From assembly GCF_051200875.1 (NCBI RefSeq), contig NZ_CP195192.1:1-64000 (forward strand): a DNA stretch of 64,000 nt, read 5' to 3'. The stretch is from Pseudotabrizicola sp051200875. Its GTDB lineage: Bacteria > Pseudomonadota > Alphaproteobacteria > Rhodobacterales > Rhodobacteraceae. Made by a program: the position numbers and the translations under genes. Under the pieces are notes generated by a model. The model was not told where the DNA came from, did not search any database, and saw only the letters and a list, made by a program, of their open reading frames with translations. Below are positions 16,469-24,924 of the stretch, piece by piece; the first letter of the stretch is position 1, and each line of letters starts with the position of its first letter.

Positions 16469-17500
16469 ATGTCTTTGGAAACAGCAGAAACACTGGCAGA
16501 GCTTGCGGCAAATGCCGAAGGCGTCTGTCGCGCTTACCTTCCCGCCGGACGGCGGGAAGGATCCTACTGGATCGTCGGTGACCTGCAGAACAATCCCGGC
16601 CGGTCGCTCTTCGTGCGGCTGACCGGGCCCGCTTCAGGGCCGGGGGCAGCGGGCAAGTTTACGGATGGGGCCACAGGCGAGCATGGCGATCTCCTGGACA
16701 TCATCCGCGCCCGGACGGGGATCACGCGCTTCCCCGACCTTCTCGCCGAGGCCCGAGCGCATCTTGGCCGTCCGCGGCCGGTCGTCCCGGATAGGCAAGA
16801 GCCGAGGAAGGCCAAGGCGCCCGGTGGCACTCCTGCGGCGGCGGCGCGCTTGTTTGCTGCCTCGAACCCGATCACAGGCACGCTTGCTGAGACCTACCTC
16901 CGTTCCCGAGGCATCACCCAATTCGGGGCGAACGGCGCCTTACGCTTCCACCCGAAGTGCTGGCATCGGGAAGAGGGGCAGACCCGAAGCACCCCCAAAC
17001 CGGCGATGATCGCCGCAGTCACCGATGGGGCAGGGGCCGTGCTGGGCGTGCATCGCACCTGGTTGGCAGCTGACGGGCAGGGGAAGGCGGCAGTGAATCC
17101 AGAGCGTCGGGCTATGGGTCACCTCCTCGGCAATGCTGTCAGGCTGACCCCGCAGGATGACATCCTCGTCATCGGCGAAGGCATCGAGACCATGTTGTCC
17201 CTGTCCGAGGCGGCCCCGGGCCTTCCCGTCTGGGCGGCGCTCTCGTCGGGACACCTCGGGGCTCTTCGCCTACCGGAAGGGTTGCAGCGCCTTTACGTCG
17301 CGATCGATCGCGATCCGGCCGGGCAGCGCGCGGCAGAGAGGTTGAGCGCCAGAGCCTCCGAGGTCGGGGTGCCCGTGCGGGTGCTGGAACCGAGTCTCGG
17401 GGATTTCAACGATGATCTTCGGGCGAACGGCAAGGACGCGCTGCGCCAGCATCTGGCAGGTCAGATCGGGCCAGAGGATCGGCATCGCCTGCCCAGCTGA
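16469..17500 (+). CDS. Toprim domain protein (primase-like, DUF7146 type)
   Basis: A 343-residue protein. The N-terminal 100 residues look like a primase-associated zinc-less domain (GKFTDGATGEHGDLLDIIRA). The C-terminal half has the toprim fold: the conserved glutamate in ILVIGEGIETMLSLSEA (about 236-252) and the DxD-like pair in YVAIDRDPAGQRAA. Toprim proteins of this type on plasmids are related to P4/DnaG primases and may prime the transferred strand. The start at 16469 is chosen for its position after the helicase gene; the reading frame extends upstream only as a shadow. Confidence 0.85.
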   Translation: MSLETAETLAELAANAEGVCRAYLPAGRREGSYWIVGDLQNNPGRSLFVRLTGPASGPGAAGKFTDGATGEHGDLLDIIRARTGITRFPDLLAEARAHLGRPRPVVPDRQEPRKAKAPGGTPAAAARLFAASNPITGTLAETYLRSRGITQFGANGALRFHPKCWHREEGQTRSTPKPAMIAAVTDGAGAVLGVHRTWLAADGQGKAAVNPERRAMGHLLGNAVRLTPQDDILVIGEGIETMLSLSEAAPGLPVWAALSSGHLGALRLPEGLQRLYVAIDRDPAGQRAAERLSARASEVGVPVRVLEPSLGDFNDDLRANGKDALRQHLAGQIGPEDRHRLPS

Positions 17501-17864
17501 GCTGCATCGCGCAGGGGGGGCTGGGAGTGCGGGGCAGGGGGCAGCATCCCAGTCGTGGCTCTGGATCGTCGTCCTCACCCCATCCCGGGCCTTGCGCATC
17601 CACCCGTCAGCCCTGCCCGGCCTTCAAGAGATGGGCAGGCCGTCAAAGCGGTTGCCCCTGCAAAGTCGGCAGGGAACCTATTTCCGCCGGCGGCAAAGCC
17701 GCCTTTGCATCGCGAGACAAATAGCTTCCCTGCCGACCTCCTCCACGCTGTTCCGGCCCCGGTGAAGCCGGGGTGAAGGGGCAACCGCCCCGACGGCTCG
17801 GGTCTGCCCATGAAGGCCGCGCGGGATGACGCGCGGACGAGACAGGCCCGGAGGCAAGAAACCG
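17501..17864. other. Intergenic region with nested inverted repeats
   Basis: This 364-bp gap has no convincing gene. It holds the nested repeat at 17648-17788 and a GC-rich, purine-biased left part (about 17510-17545). The right end carries the ribosome site ggaggc of the DUF2493 gene (17850-17855). Confidence 0.6.
17648..17788. repeat. 141-bp nested inverted-repeat structure (MITE-like or structured RNA)
   Basis: Outer arms are perfect 12-mers (GCGGTTGCCCCT at 17648-17659, AGGGGCAACCGC at 17777-17788). Inner arms are 19-mers with one mismatch (17665-17683 against 17719-17737). The core contains GGCGGC-AAA-GCCGCC (17689-17703), and an extra hairpin CCCCGG-TGAAG-CCGGGG sits at 17757-17773. 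No clear target-site duplication was found. It could be a miniature transposable element, a folded leader RNA of the DUF2493 gene, or a replication/transfer site. Confidence 0.65.
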
Positions 17865-18797
17865 ATGACGATCCACACCCACGATGATGCATATGAACCC
17901 GCTCACACCGCATCCCAGACCGCCCATGCGCTCGACGAGCTCCAGCTCTACGGCTATCGCCCCTTTGACGAGCCCGATCCGCGCCCGATGCCCGATGGGC
18001 AGCGCCTCGCCGTCGCCGTCGCCGACATCTTCGACGCCCTCGTCGCGACCCTGGAAGACACCCGTATGGAACCCGACCTCGAAGAGGTGCTCTGGGGCCA
18101 GGTCAACCTCTTCCACCGCGCCACGGCCCGGATCGAGCGGACGCTCGATGAGAACGAGCAGGCGCAGCGCCGCCTCCAGCGCGAGCAGGACGGCTCCGAG
18201 GTGAAATCCGTCGAACTCGAGCGCCTGACGGCCGAAGGCCTGACTCTCGTTGAACGGCGCAACTGCATGGACATGATGCGCGATCACGCCGCCACCGAGT
18301 TCGTCCATCACACGGGATCGACCTGGCGCCCCCGCACCGGCTCTATGGTGAACCGCCAGCACATGACCGCAGCGCTCATCGACAGCCGCGACTTCCTGGC
18401 CGCCAAGCGCCGCGCCGAGACCGAAGTGATGCTGCCCGCTGGTCCCAAGGTCGCCCTCACCGGCGGGACCGACTTCAATGATCACCGCCTGATCTGGGGT
18501 AAGCTCGACCAGGTCCGGACCAAGTATCCAGATATGGTCCTTTTGCACGGTGGCAGCCCCAAAGGCGCAGAACTCATCGCCGCCAAATGGGCAGAGTCTC
18601 GGGGCGTGACGCAGGTCGCCTTCAAGCCTGACTGGACCAAGCACGCCAAGGCCGCGCCCTTCAAGCGCAACGACGCGATGCTGGATGTGCTCCCGGTCGG
18701 GGTCCTTGTCTTCCCCGGAACCGGTATCCAGGAAAACCTCGCCGACAAGGCCAAGAAGCTTGGCATCCCGGTCATGAAGTTCGAGAAGGGGGCGTGA
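17865..18797 (+). CDS. DUF2493 domain-containing protein
   Basis: A 310-residue protein. The N-terminal 190 residues are helical and charged (ARIERTLDENEQAQRRLQRE). The C-terminal 120 residues form a Rossmann-like DUF2493/SLOG-type nucleotide-binding domain, with VALTGGTDFNDHRLIWGKLD, VLLHGGSPKGAELIAAKWA and GVLVFPGTGIQENL. These domains are thought to bind nucleotides or derivatives and are frequent on mobile elements. The start follows ggaggc by 9 nt. A terminator overlaps the stop codon. Confidence 0.85.
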   Translation: MTIHTHDDAYEPAHTASQTAHALDELQLYGYRPFDEPDPRPMPDGQRLAVAVADIFDALVATLEDTRMEPDLEEVLWGQVNLFHRATARIERTLDENEQAQRRLQREQDGSEVKSVELERLTAEGLTLVERRNCMDMMRDHAATEFVHHTGSTWRPRTGSMVNRQHMTAALIDSRDFLAAKRRAETEVMLPAGPKVALTGGTDFNDHRLIWGKLDQVRTKYPDMVLLHGGSPKGAELIAAKWAESRGVTQVAFKPDWTKHAKAAPFKRNDAMLDVLPVGVLVFPGTGIQENLADKAKKLGIPVMKFEKGA

Positions 18798-18808
18798 GCC
18801 CCCTCTTT
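18787..18808 (+). terminator. Terminator overlapping the DUF2493 stop
   Basis: AGGGGGC-gtga-GCCCCCT (18787-18804) is a 7-bp perfect stem with the stop codon in the loop, followed by cttt. Such economical overlap suggests selection for tight termination. Confidence 0.7.
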
Positions 18809-18882
18809 ACTTCTCGTGAAAGAACATTGTGGAAACACTGACATACACTTGATATTGTTGCCGCAGACAAGGTGACCGCAAA

Positions 18883-19155
18883 ATGTTCGATGAATCGCAG
18901 CAATTGGAGGTGTTTCCGACGGCGGTCGATCTGAAACGGATCGACCCGTCTCTCAACATGCGGCGCTTCTATCGAATGAGCGTTCAGCCCGATCTCTTCG
19001 GCGGCGTGAGCCTGGTGCGTGAATGGGGTCGGATCGGTTACCGTGGCCAGATGCTGGTCGAACAGCATGATGACGAGGGCAGGGCGGTCAACGCGCTGAT
19101 GAAGCTGTCGGCGACGAAGAAGCGGCGTGGGTATCTGTTAAACATAGATCGTTGA
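18883..19155 (+). CDS. WGR domain protein
   Basis: A 90-residue protein that is nearly all WGR domain: FYRMSVQPDLFGGVSLVREW followed by GRIGYRGQ, the Trp-Gly-Arg motif. WGR domains bind nucleic acid ends in PARPs and occur alone in bacteria, often on plasmids. The start at 18883 is preceded by aaggtgacc. Downstream genes are on the other strand, so it ends the plus-strand series that began at DUF932. Confidence 0.85.
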   Translation: MFDESQQLEVFPTAVDLKRIDPSLNMRRFYRMSVQPDLFGGVSLVREWGRIGYRGQMLVEQHDDEGRAVNALMKLSATKKRRGYLLNIDR

Positions 19156-19214
19156 GAATCGAACCAATACTGTCGGTCAAGGAGTCGGTTCGAAGGCATC
19201 CTCCGTACTCTAAC

Positions 19215-19937
19215 CTAGGCTGCCGACATCTTGGTGATTTTCGTAGTCGCAAGCCATGCCACCCATGCTTCAAGAAATTGCCGGTAGTCGGTCTCGCTGA
19301 TACGCAGGATGTTCAGCCCTTCCAGCTTGCCCATGCCAAACCTGCAATCGGCCTCGGCATGCTCGCATTTGGGCCTGGCGTACTTGCCGCTCACAAAGGC
19401 AAACATTTTCATAGGTGTGCCATAGCTACTGCGGCCGTTCTGATCGAGATAGGCAATACCGCCATGTGCCATCGCATTCCGAAGGATGCTGACCCATTGG
19501 GAAGCCGGCATGTCGCGCGCGGCGATTTCCGCTTCAACGCTTGAAAGCGCTGCGGCTAACTCGTCCGGTAAGCCGTTCGCGATGTTCGGAAATGGTTTTT
19601 CCCTCACGCAAACAAAGCGCCATGTCCCGTCCTTGTAGAAGGGGGTCGCGCCGAGCTTGCCCTTTCTGATCACATCCACGAATTCTTCCGCTGCTTTTGT
19701 GCCCAAATGCCGGTCATCGGCATAGGCTTGGTCTTCGGCCTTGCCGATCTGCCGCTCAACGCGCTCCAGCGGAATTGTCAGAATCGGCATGGACATGGAG
19801 ATCAGAAAAGTTGAGGTCAGCGGGCCGAGCTCTGGGCTTTCCCCACCATGAAGCTTGGAAGCTTTGGGCCAAAGTCCATTGATCAGCGCAAGGCACCTGC
19901 CGGGAAGCTCAATCGAGTAGTGCTGCGGATTTCCCAT
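19215..19937 (-). CDS. Unknown protein with HEPN-like RNxxxH motif
   Basis: A 240-residue protein of unrecognised family. A C-terminal helical part contains SILRNAMAHGG, where R153, N154 and H158 match the R-x4-H signature of HEPN RNases. That a short motif implies a HEPN fold is inference. The first 50 residues carry a hydrophobic stretch (LTSTFLISMSMPILTI), possibly buried rather than membrane-spanning. It is the last gene of an AAA/S8/HEPN-like operon and starts 15 bp after the previous stop. Confidence 0.65.
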   Translation of the reverse strand: MGNPQHYSIELPGRCLALINGLWPKASKLHGGESPELGPLTSTFLISMSMPILTIPLERVERQIGKAEDQAYADDRHLGTKAAEEFVDVIRKGKLGATPFYKDGTWRFVCVREKPFPNIANGLPDELAAALSSVEAEIAARDMPASQWVSILRNAMAHGGIAYLDQNGRSSYGTPMKMFAFVSGKYARPKCEHAEADCRFGMGKLEGLNILRISETDYRQFLEAWVAWLATTKITKMSAA

Positions 19938-19952
19938 GGCTTTCCCTCGCTC

Positions 19953-20969
19953 TCACACATCGCCCATACGCATCTGCTCGATTTGGCCGTCGATCCACCG
20001 CTCAACCTGGCCGCAGGCTTCCAACAGAAGTTCGCGGATGTCGGCGCTCTGGACGATGAAGTCCCGGTATTTCTTCAGGGCCCTATGCGGGTCTTTTTCC
20101 CGGCGCAAGGATACCTCGCGTTTGCGCCAACCGGGCACCGGATCACTAGTGTATCGCAGGGCGCCATTCTCCAGCAGCCAGCTCTGGAGTTCGGCGATTG
20201 TCTTCCCTGTGTAGGCGCTCTTAACCTTGAGACGCTTCTTGGCAGCGGTGGCGGCTTTCGGATCAAACATGATGTGCCAGCACTCGGTCTGGGTCACCGC
20301 CTCATCGCGGCTCGTCTGATTGGGCCCGCCCGTTGCAACGATCTCGATGACGCTGTCTTGCTGTTCGATGATCTCAGCAAGGTGATCGGCCAAAGCCTCG
20401 ATAAATCGGCTGCCCGCAAAACCGGCCTTCGCCGCCAGAGCGCGGCAGCCTTTCTGAAAGTCCTCCCGCGCCCGCAAGCCGAAGGGCTTTTGTTCGAAGA
20501 ATTTCCTGGAGCGCTCGGGCATCACCATGTTTGGGCTGTAGCTCAAGAAGGCGGGCTTGAAACGCTGCAGCACCGAAGCTGCGCACACAAAATACAACCC
20601 AGCTATGGCGGGCAGTACCGCTTCATGCTGCAATCCAATGTGGTACACGTCGTTGCGCAGATCGTGACAGATCGCGATGGTCTGGGCCTCTTCGTCCGAG
20701 AGTGGCAGCCTCGGTTTGGCAAAACGAAGCTTGGCATCGAAATGTCGTCCAAGGGCCGCTTCCAGTTCGGCCGCGTCGTCATATGTTTTTTCGCGCTTCC
20801 ACAGCGCAGAGCGCTGGCGCCGTTCATCACTGGCAAGCTGATGGAGAACAAGCTCCAGAGCGTTATCGGTGAGCATCACTGCAAAGCGCGCGCTATTGGC
20901 GTCGCCTTTCAGGACGTGCTCGAGGGCAAGATCCAGCTGTTCCAGGGTATGTGCAAGAAACCTCAACAT
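19953..20969 (-). CDS. Unknown protein with HEPN-like N-terminal domain
   Basis: A 338-residue protein. The first 130 residues are helical and carry CHDLRNDVYHIG, with R105, N106 and H110 in R-x4-H spacing as in HEPN nucleases. Earlier helices (ARFAVMLTDNALELVLHQL) fit the two-helix HEPN core. The remaining 200 residues are charged and unrecognised. It starts 9 bp after the S8 peptidase stop. Together with the next gene it gives two HEPN-like proteins in one operon, a plausible RNase effector pair or toxin-antidote pair. Function is inferred. Confidence 0.65.
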   Translation of the reverse strand: MLRFLAHTLEQLDLALEHVLKGDANSARFAVMLTDNALELVLHQLASDERRQRSALWKREKTYDDAAELEAALGRHFDAKLRFAKPRLPLSDEEAQTIAICHDLRNDVYHIGLQHEAVLPAIAGLYFVCAASVLQRFKPAFLSYSPNMVMPERSRKFFEQKPFGLRAREDFQKGCRALAAKAGFAGSRFIEALADHLAEIIEQQDSVIEIVATGGPNQTSRDEAVTQTECWHIMFDPKAATAAKKRLKVKSAYTGKTIAELQSWLLENGALRYTSDPVPGWRKREVSLRREKDPHRALKKYRDFIVQSADIRELLLEACGQVERWIDGQIEQMRMGDV

Positions 20970-20978
20970 GCCGGCGCA

Positions 20979-23480
20979 TTACACACGCGGCGTAATACGG
21001 ACTGCAGTCCGAATGTCTGCAATACGAGCACCGAGGGCTTGCAGGTTTTGGCGCATGTCGTTGAAAACAGGTGCGTCGCCTGCGGGATCGCTGATTGTCA
21101 GAATTGCCGTGAAAGGGACACCGCCGTTCGGCATTTGCTCTCCAGTGCGGGTCAGATATTCAACCATCAGTCTCCAGTCGGACGTCGGTCCGACGCCCCT
21201 CGGGAAAGTCTTTTCAAACACTTTTACGGGGCTCCATTTTAGGTCGTGTTCGATCAGTTCGGCCTCGACCGCGTGCGCGCCGCGCGAAGACGGTAAATAC
21301 AGGGGATCCAGCCTTCCCTTCCAGCCGGTGTCCTGAGCCTGCTGCAGCGCTGCATTGATGTTCACTCGGACAAACTCGGACCCAAATCGGGCATCCAACG
21401 GAGGCGTTGAGACCAAAGTGAGCTTGGCGTGGCCCCTGCATTTTCCTCCCGTCACCAACGAAGGCGGCCATGAAAATCGAAAGTTGATTTGCTGTCCCTC
21501 TTGGATGCGAGAGGCGAACACCAGCGTAATCGAGTGATCACCAGTTTCCAAAATTCTATCAGCGGAAGGCGGCAGGCCGAAGCCGACGAGATGACGTGCG
21601 ACAGGGCCAAGTTCCTTTGGACGCAAAGGTGCTGGGGTCTCGGCGTTGTGAACAAGAAGCCCGATCAGCGTCTCTCTGGACACCTCCCCCTCGATCTCGT
21701 GGACCAGCTTCGCGGCGGTCTTGGCCACCAGCGGCGATGCGTAGCTGGTGCCGCATCCGTCCACGACCGTTCCATCTGGCAAGAGCGAAAATAGACCATG
21801 GCCAAGGGAAGCATGTTGCGAGCCAGAACCACCGACATGGGCGAGATCAGGCTTCACACCAGAACGCAAGCCGGGTCCGCGGCGGCTGAAGCGTGTGGGT
21901 GCGAAGGGCAGGCAGCCCTCGTGCCCCGGCGGGTTCACAGCGCCAACTGCTACGTTTCGCGCGCTCTCGGCCGGTGTAAGGAGACCATCGTTTCGTGCAA
22001 CCGCCAAGTTCGAAAGTGCGGTGGCGGTGTCCGCAGGCCACTCTGGTCGAAAATCCTGCGGCTCCGTATTTCCCGCCGAAACGAACACTACAGCATTGTT
22101 CTCTTCGGCAATCTGGTCGAGCCGAGCGGCGTGCGTGCTGTAACGATCAGGCACGGCAGGCTGGAGTATGTTCAGGCTCATGTTGAAGACCCTCACGCCG
22201 TGCCGTGCACGCGCGTCTGCTACGGCTGTGCCCAGCTCGTCAAAGAAGTCAGGGAGGCCACCCGAATAGTAGGAAGGGAATGCACCCGGCTTCCTTTGAT
22301 CCGGGAAAATTGCCAAGTCCACGAGTTCCGCGCCGTCGGGTTCAGGGCAGGTTTCAGGGCCATTCAAGGTTCCTCCCGCGACCGCTAGCCCTCCAATGAA
22401 GGTGCCGTGATTGAGGTCCATGTCCTCGTCGGCCAGTATGTCCCAGCGGTCTATGATCCACCCCGACAGCGCGTCGCCAATCCCACCGTCCACGATGCCA
22501 ATTCTAGGATGCGAAGACTGGGCACTTCGATTGGGGATGGTCGCAACACTGGGCCGAGCTCGCACCAGAGCCGGTGTTCTGGCAGAACGGACGACCACGC
22601 CCGGCAATTCAACGCTCCGAACGAGAGGGTGCATGTCGAGGAACTTCAAGAGATGGGAATGCCTTTGGGGATCGCCGTCGAAAGGAGCGAGCGCACGCCG
22701 CTCGCGCGCCGCAGAAGATGCATTTGTCAGCCTCATGACTGCGCCGTTCGGCGACTGGTCTAGGCGGACTGAAAGTCTCGGCAGTCCACGCTTCCAGTTT
22801 GGCAGTCGCTCGACCGACATACCTTTCCCAACTTCTCCAAAACCTTCTACGAAGGAGGAAATCAACTCGCGGTGAGGCGCGTCGAGCCTGTCCCACTCGT
22901 CTCTGGGCGGAACAACATCGAAGAGCTCAACCTCGTAACTACTGCCGGTCATGGGATTCGAAAGCCATGTGACGGCCTCTTCGACCGAAAACCTGCGCTT
23001 GTCGGATGGTCCATACAATTCGATACGGTCGATGGCACCCGTCTCGCTGCGCTGAGCAGAGGGGTGAGGCAACTCGCGGCCACGCGTCTCGTCAAAGCGC
23101 ATCACAGTCGCCGTTTCCGATTTCTGGATTTCCGCTTTGACCAGAGCAAGGGTCGCGGGGCGTCCCTCCACCAGCATTTCGCCGAGATCACCTCCGCCCA
23201 CCACCGGCGTTCGGTCACTCCGGAACAGCTTTGACACGGGGCGGTGGCTCTTTGCCCAAGCCTCTCTCTTTAGCACGACCTTCAGGAAACCAATGGGACC
23301 TTGCGATTGGGCGGCGAGGATTGCAGAGATCGAATCGAGCTGGCCCATGAGAGCAGCCTTGTGCGCTACAAACTCGCGGTCACGGTGGGCATAGAAATCT
23401 TTGCGCCCTCCGCCTCCGCTTGCTTCACGCGCTTCGTCGAAGTTCTCCGGGTTCAGAACGATCTGGATCGGGCTAGCCAT
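20979..23480 (-). CDS. Subtilisin-like S8 family peptidase
   Basis: An 833-residue protein without an obvious signal peptide, so probably cytoplasmic. The catalytic triad is intact: D331 in IGIVDGG, H358 in NHGTFIGG, and S579 in GTSYASP, with the oxyanion asparagine N471 in VSAGN. About 330 residues precede the protease and about 200 follow it, possibly a sensor region and a beta-rich tail. It overlaps the AAA ATPase gene by 8 bp. Cytoplasmic S8 proteases coupled to AAA ATPases recur in bacterial genomes and are suspected conflict systems. The substrate is unknown. Confidence 0.9.
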   Translation of the reverse strand: MASPIQIVLNPENFDEAREASGGGGRKDFYAHRDREFVAHKAALMGQLDSISAILAAQSQGPIGFLKVVLKREAWAKSHRPVSKLFRSDRTPVVGGGDLGEMLVEGRPATLALVKAEIQKSETATVMRFDETRGRELPHPSAQRSETGAIDRIELYGPSDKRRFSVEEAVTWLSNPMTGSSYEVELFDVVPPRDEWDRLDAPHRELISSFVEGFGEVGKGMSVERLPNWKRGLPRLSVRLDQSPNGAVMRLTNASSAARERRALAPFDGDPQRHSHLLKFLDMHPLVRSVELPGVVVRSARTPALVRARPSVATIPNRSAQSSHPRIGIVDGGIGDALSGWIIDRWDILADEDMDLNHGTFIGGLAVAGGTLNGPETCPEPDGAELVDLAIFPDQRKPGAFPSYYSGGLPDFFDELGTAVADARARHGVRVFNMSLNILQPAVPDRYSTHAARLDQIAEENNAVVFVSAGNTEPQDFRPEWPADTATALSNLAVARNDGLLTPAESARNVAVGAVNPPGHEGCLPFAPTRFSRRGPGLRSGVKPDLAHVGGSGSQHASLGHGLFSLLPDGTVVDGCGTSYASPLVAKTAAKLVHEIEGEVSRETLIGLLVHNAETPAPLRPKELGPVARHLVGFGLPPSADRILETGDHSITLVFASRIQEGQQINFRFSWPPSLVTGGKCRGHAKLTLVSTPPLDARFGSEFVRVNINAALQQAQDTGWKGRLDPLYLPSSRGAHAVEAELIEHDLKWSPVKVFEKTFPRGVGPTSDWRLMVEYLTRTGEQMPNGGVPFTAILTISDPAGDAPVFNDMRQNLQALGARIADIRTAVRITPRV

Positions 23481-24672
23481 CGGTTACGTCCTCTTCACTC
23501 GCCTGTTTCTGCAACAATCTGCTGACCGATGACTTGTCCCTTCCGGCGATTTCGCCGATGTCGGCCATTGTGAAGTTCAATGCCTCGTCGTTGCGCATCG
23601 CCCTGAACAATTTGCCGGGATCTGCAAAGAGCAGTGTCCTGCGCTCGCGCTGAATGCGCGCCGCATTCAGGGTAGCAAACTGCTGGAGTGTTTCGAGAAG
23701 TCCTCGCCGGTCCTCCTCCCGGACCGTAGTCGCCTTCTTGTAGGTCCGGACCAGGGCCTCGATTTCTGCCCCAGTCGAGCCTTCGGTGAACCACGAGATC
23801 AACCGAATGTGGCTGTCAGGGGCGACCACTGGCGGCATGAAATGCTCCGCTATCGCCTTACGGACCTCAAAGTCCGGCTTCGGGATTTCGAGTTGGATTT
23901 CAAAGCGCCGCCAGACTGCCGGGTCGAGAAGGTTGGGGTGATTGGTGATCCCAATCGTAAAGCCGATTCTCTGCCGCCCGTCGAGGTTTTGAAGTAGGGT
24001 GTTCACCACCCGCTTTATCTCACCCACTTCTTGCGGGTCATCGCGGACCTTCGCAATCGCGTCAAATTCGTCGAGCAGTAGAATGCAGCGATACCTATTC
24101 GCAAAGGAGAACAGGTTCCCGATATTGCGAGCAGTAGTTCCCAAGAACGAGGACACGAGGCCGTCTAGTCGAACAAGGACCACGGGCAACTGCAACTCAT
24201 GCGCGATCCACAGGGCGAGCCGCGTCTTGCCGGTGCCCGGTTCGCCGTAGATCAGGCAGGTTTTCGAAGGAATGATGTCTACAGTCGATAGCGCTTCCAG
24301 GTTGCTCCATTCATCGACGATACTCTCGGTCGCCTGCGTGACCGTTGCGTTGAACAGCGGAGCGGTGGCATGAAAATCGTCGGGGAAGATGATCTCGGCC
24401 AGCGGTGCCGACGTTTCTCGGTCAACCGGAACCTGCGTGCTTCGTCCGATGGCTTCGCCGGAGAGACTGGCTCTGGAACGCTCGATGCGGCTTGGCGCGA
24501 CGTCTTTCATCCGCTCTGCCGCTGAGAGAATTTTGGCAAGTGATGCCGCCTGCTGCTTCTCGCCATCTTTAGTGAGTGCATCATGTAAGCGCTCGATTTG
24601 CTTGCGAAGGGCGGGCGTTGGCTCAGCCATTGCTGCGCGGCAAAGTGCTTGGACAATCGGGAAGTGTTCCAT
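23473..24672 (-). CDS. AAA+ ATPase with C-terminal helix-turn-helix
   Basis: A 399-residue protein. The AAA core has Walker A GEPGTGKT (143-150), Walker B LLLDEFDAI (198-206), sensor-1 GITNHP (241-246) and an arginine-finger-like RRF (255-257). The fold resembles FtsH/spastin-type remodelling ATPases. The C-terminal residues 367-390 (FTMADIGEIAGRDKSSVSRL) read as a helix-turn-helix, so the ATPase may also bind DNA, perhaps the 21-bp repeats just upstream of its own start. It is the first gene of the S8/HEPN-like operon. Confidence 0.9.
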   Translation of the reverse strand: MEHFPIVQALCRAAMAEPTPALRKQIERLHDALTKDGEKQQAASLAKILSAAERMKDVAPSRIERSRASLSGEAIGRSTQVPVDRETSAPLAEIIFPDDFHATAPLFNATVTQATESIVDEWSNLEALSTVDIIPSKTCLIYGEPGTGKTRLALWIAHELQLPVVLVRLDGLVSSFLGTTARNIGNLFSFANRYRCILLLDEFDAIAKVRDDPQEVGEIKRVVNTLLQNLDGRQRIGFTIGITNHPNLLDPAVWRRFEIQLEIPKPDFEVRKAIAEHFMPPVVAPDSHIRLISWFTEGSTGAEIEALVRTYKKATTVREEDRRGLLETLQQFATLNAARIQRERRTLLFADPGKLFRAMRNDEALNFTMADIGEIAGRDKSSVSRLLQKQASEEDVTDG

Positions 24673-24686
24673 GCGATAAACCTGCC

Positions 24687-24758
24687 TTCTGTTGCTTGAT
24701 TATAACTTTCTGTTGCGAATAACACGGTATTTGTTGCGTTGCAATCTGATTTTGTTGC
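24687..24758. repeat. Four direct repeats at exact 21-bp spacing
   Basis: GTTGC begins at 24691, 24712, 24733 and 24754, each 21 bp apart and each preceded by T/C-rich sequence (consensus TTyTGTTGC). Two helical turns of spacing put all copies on the same DNA face, as in iterons or cooperative operators. The array lies 19-86 bp upstream of the AAA ATPase start. Confidence 0.75.
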
Positions 24759-24898
24759 CGACGCTTGATGGCACACCGCTCCGCAAGACGCGACGGGTGC
24801 GCCGCGAAAGGAGAACCTTCAACGTCAGCTTTGCCCGCCTTGCGAGTTAGTTTCACGGCGCAGTTTATGTCGGTTCAGGGTTCAAAATTTACATAAAA

Positions 24899-24924
24899 CG
24901 GATTATCGGACTTCTGATAAGCCG
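24899..24924. repeat. Inverted repeat with GATAA half-sites
   Basis: CGGATTATC-N8-GATAAGCCG is a 9-bp inverted repeat with one mismatch. The half-sites (TCyGATAA) recall serine resolvase sub-sites, but no recombinase gene is near. A second repeat, TTTATGT/ACATAAA (24864-24870 and 24891-24897), flanks it. Confidence 0.45.

Noticed and set aside
19848..21242. 464-residue open frame on the plus strand across the HEPN-like genes
   Set aside because: The minus-strand genes have tight operon spacing and motif content; this frame crosses gene borders and has no recognisable domain.
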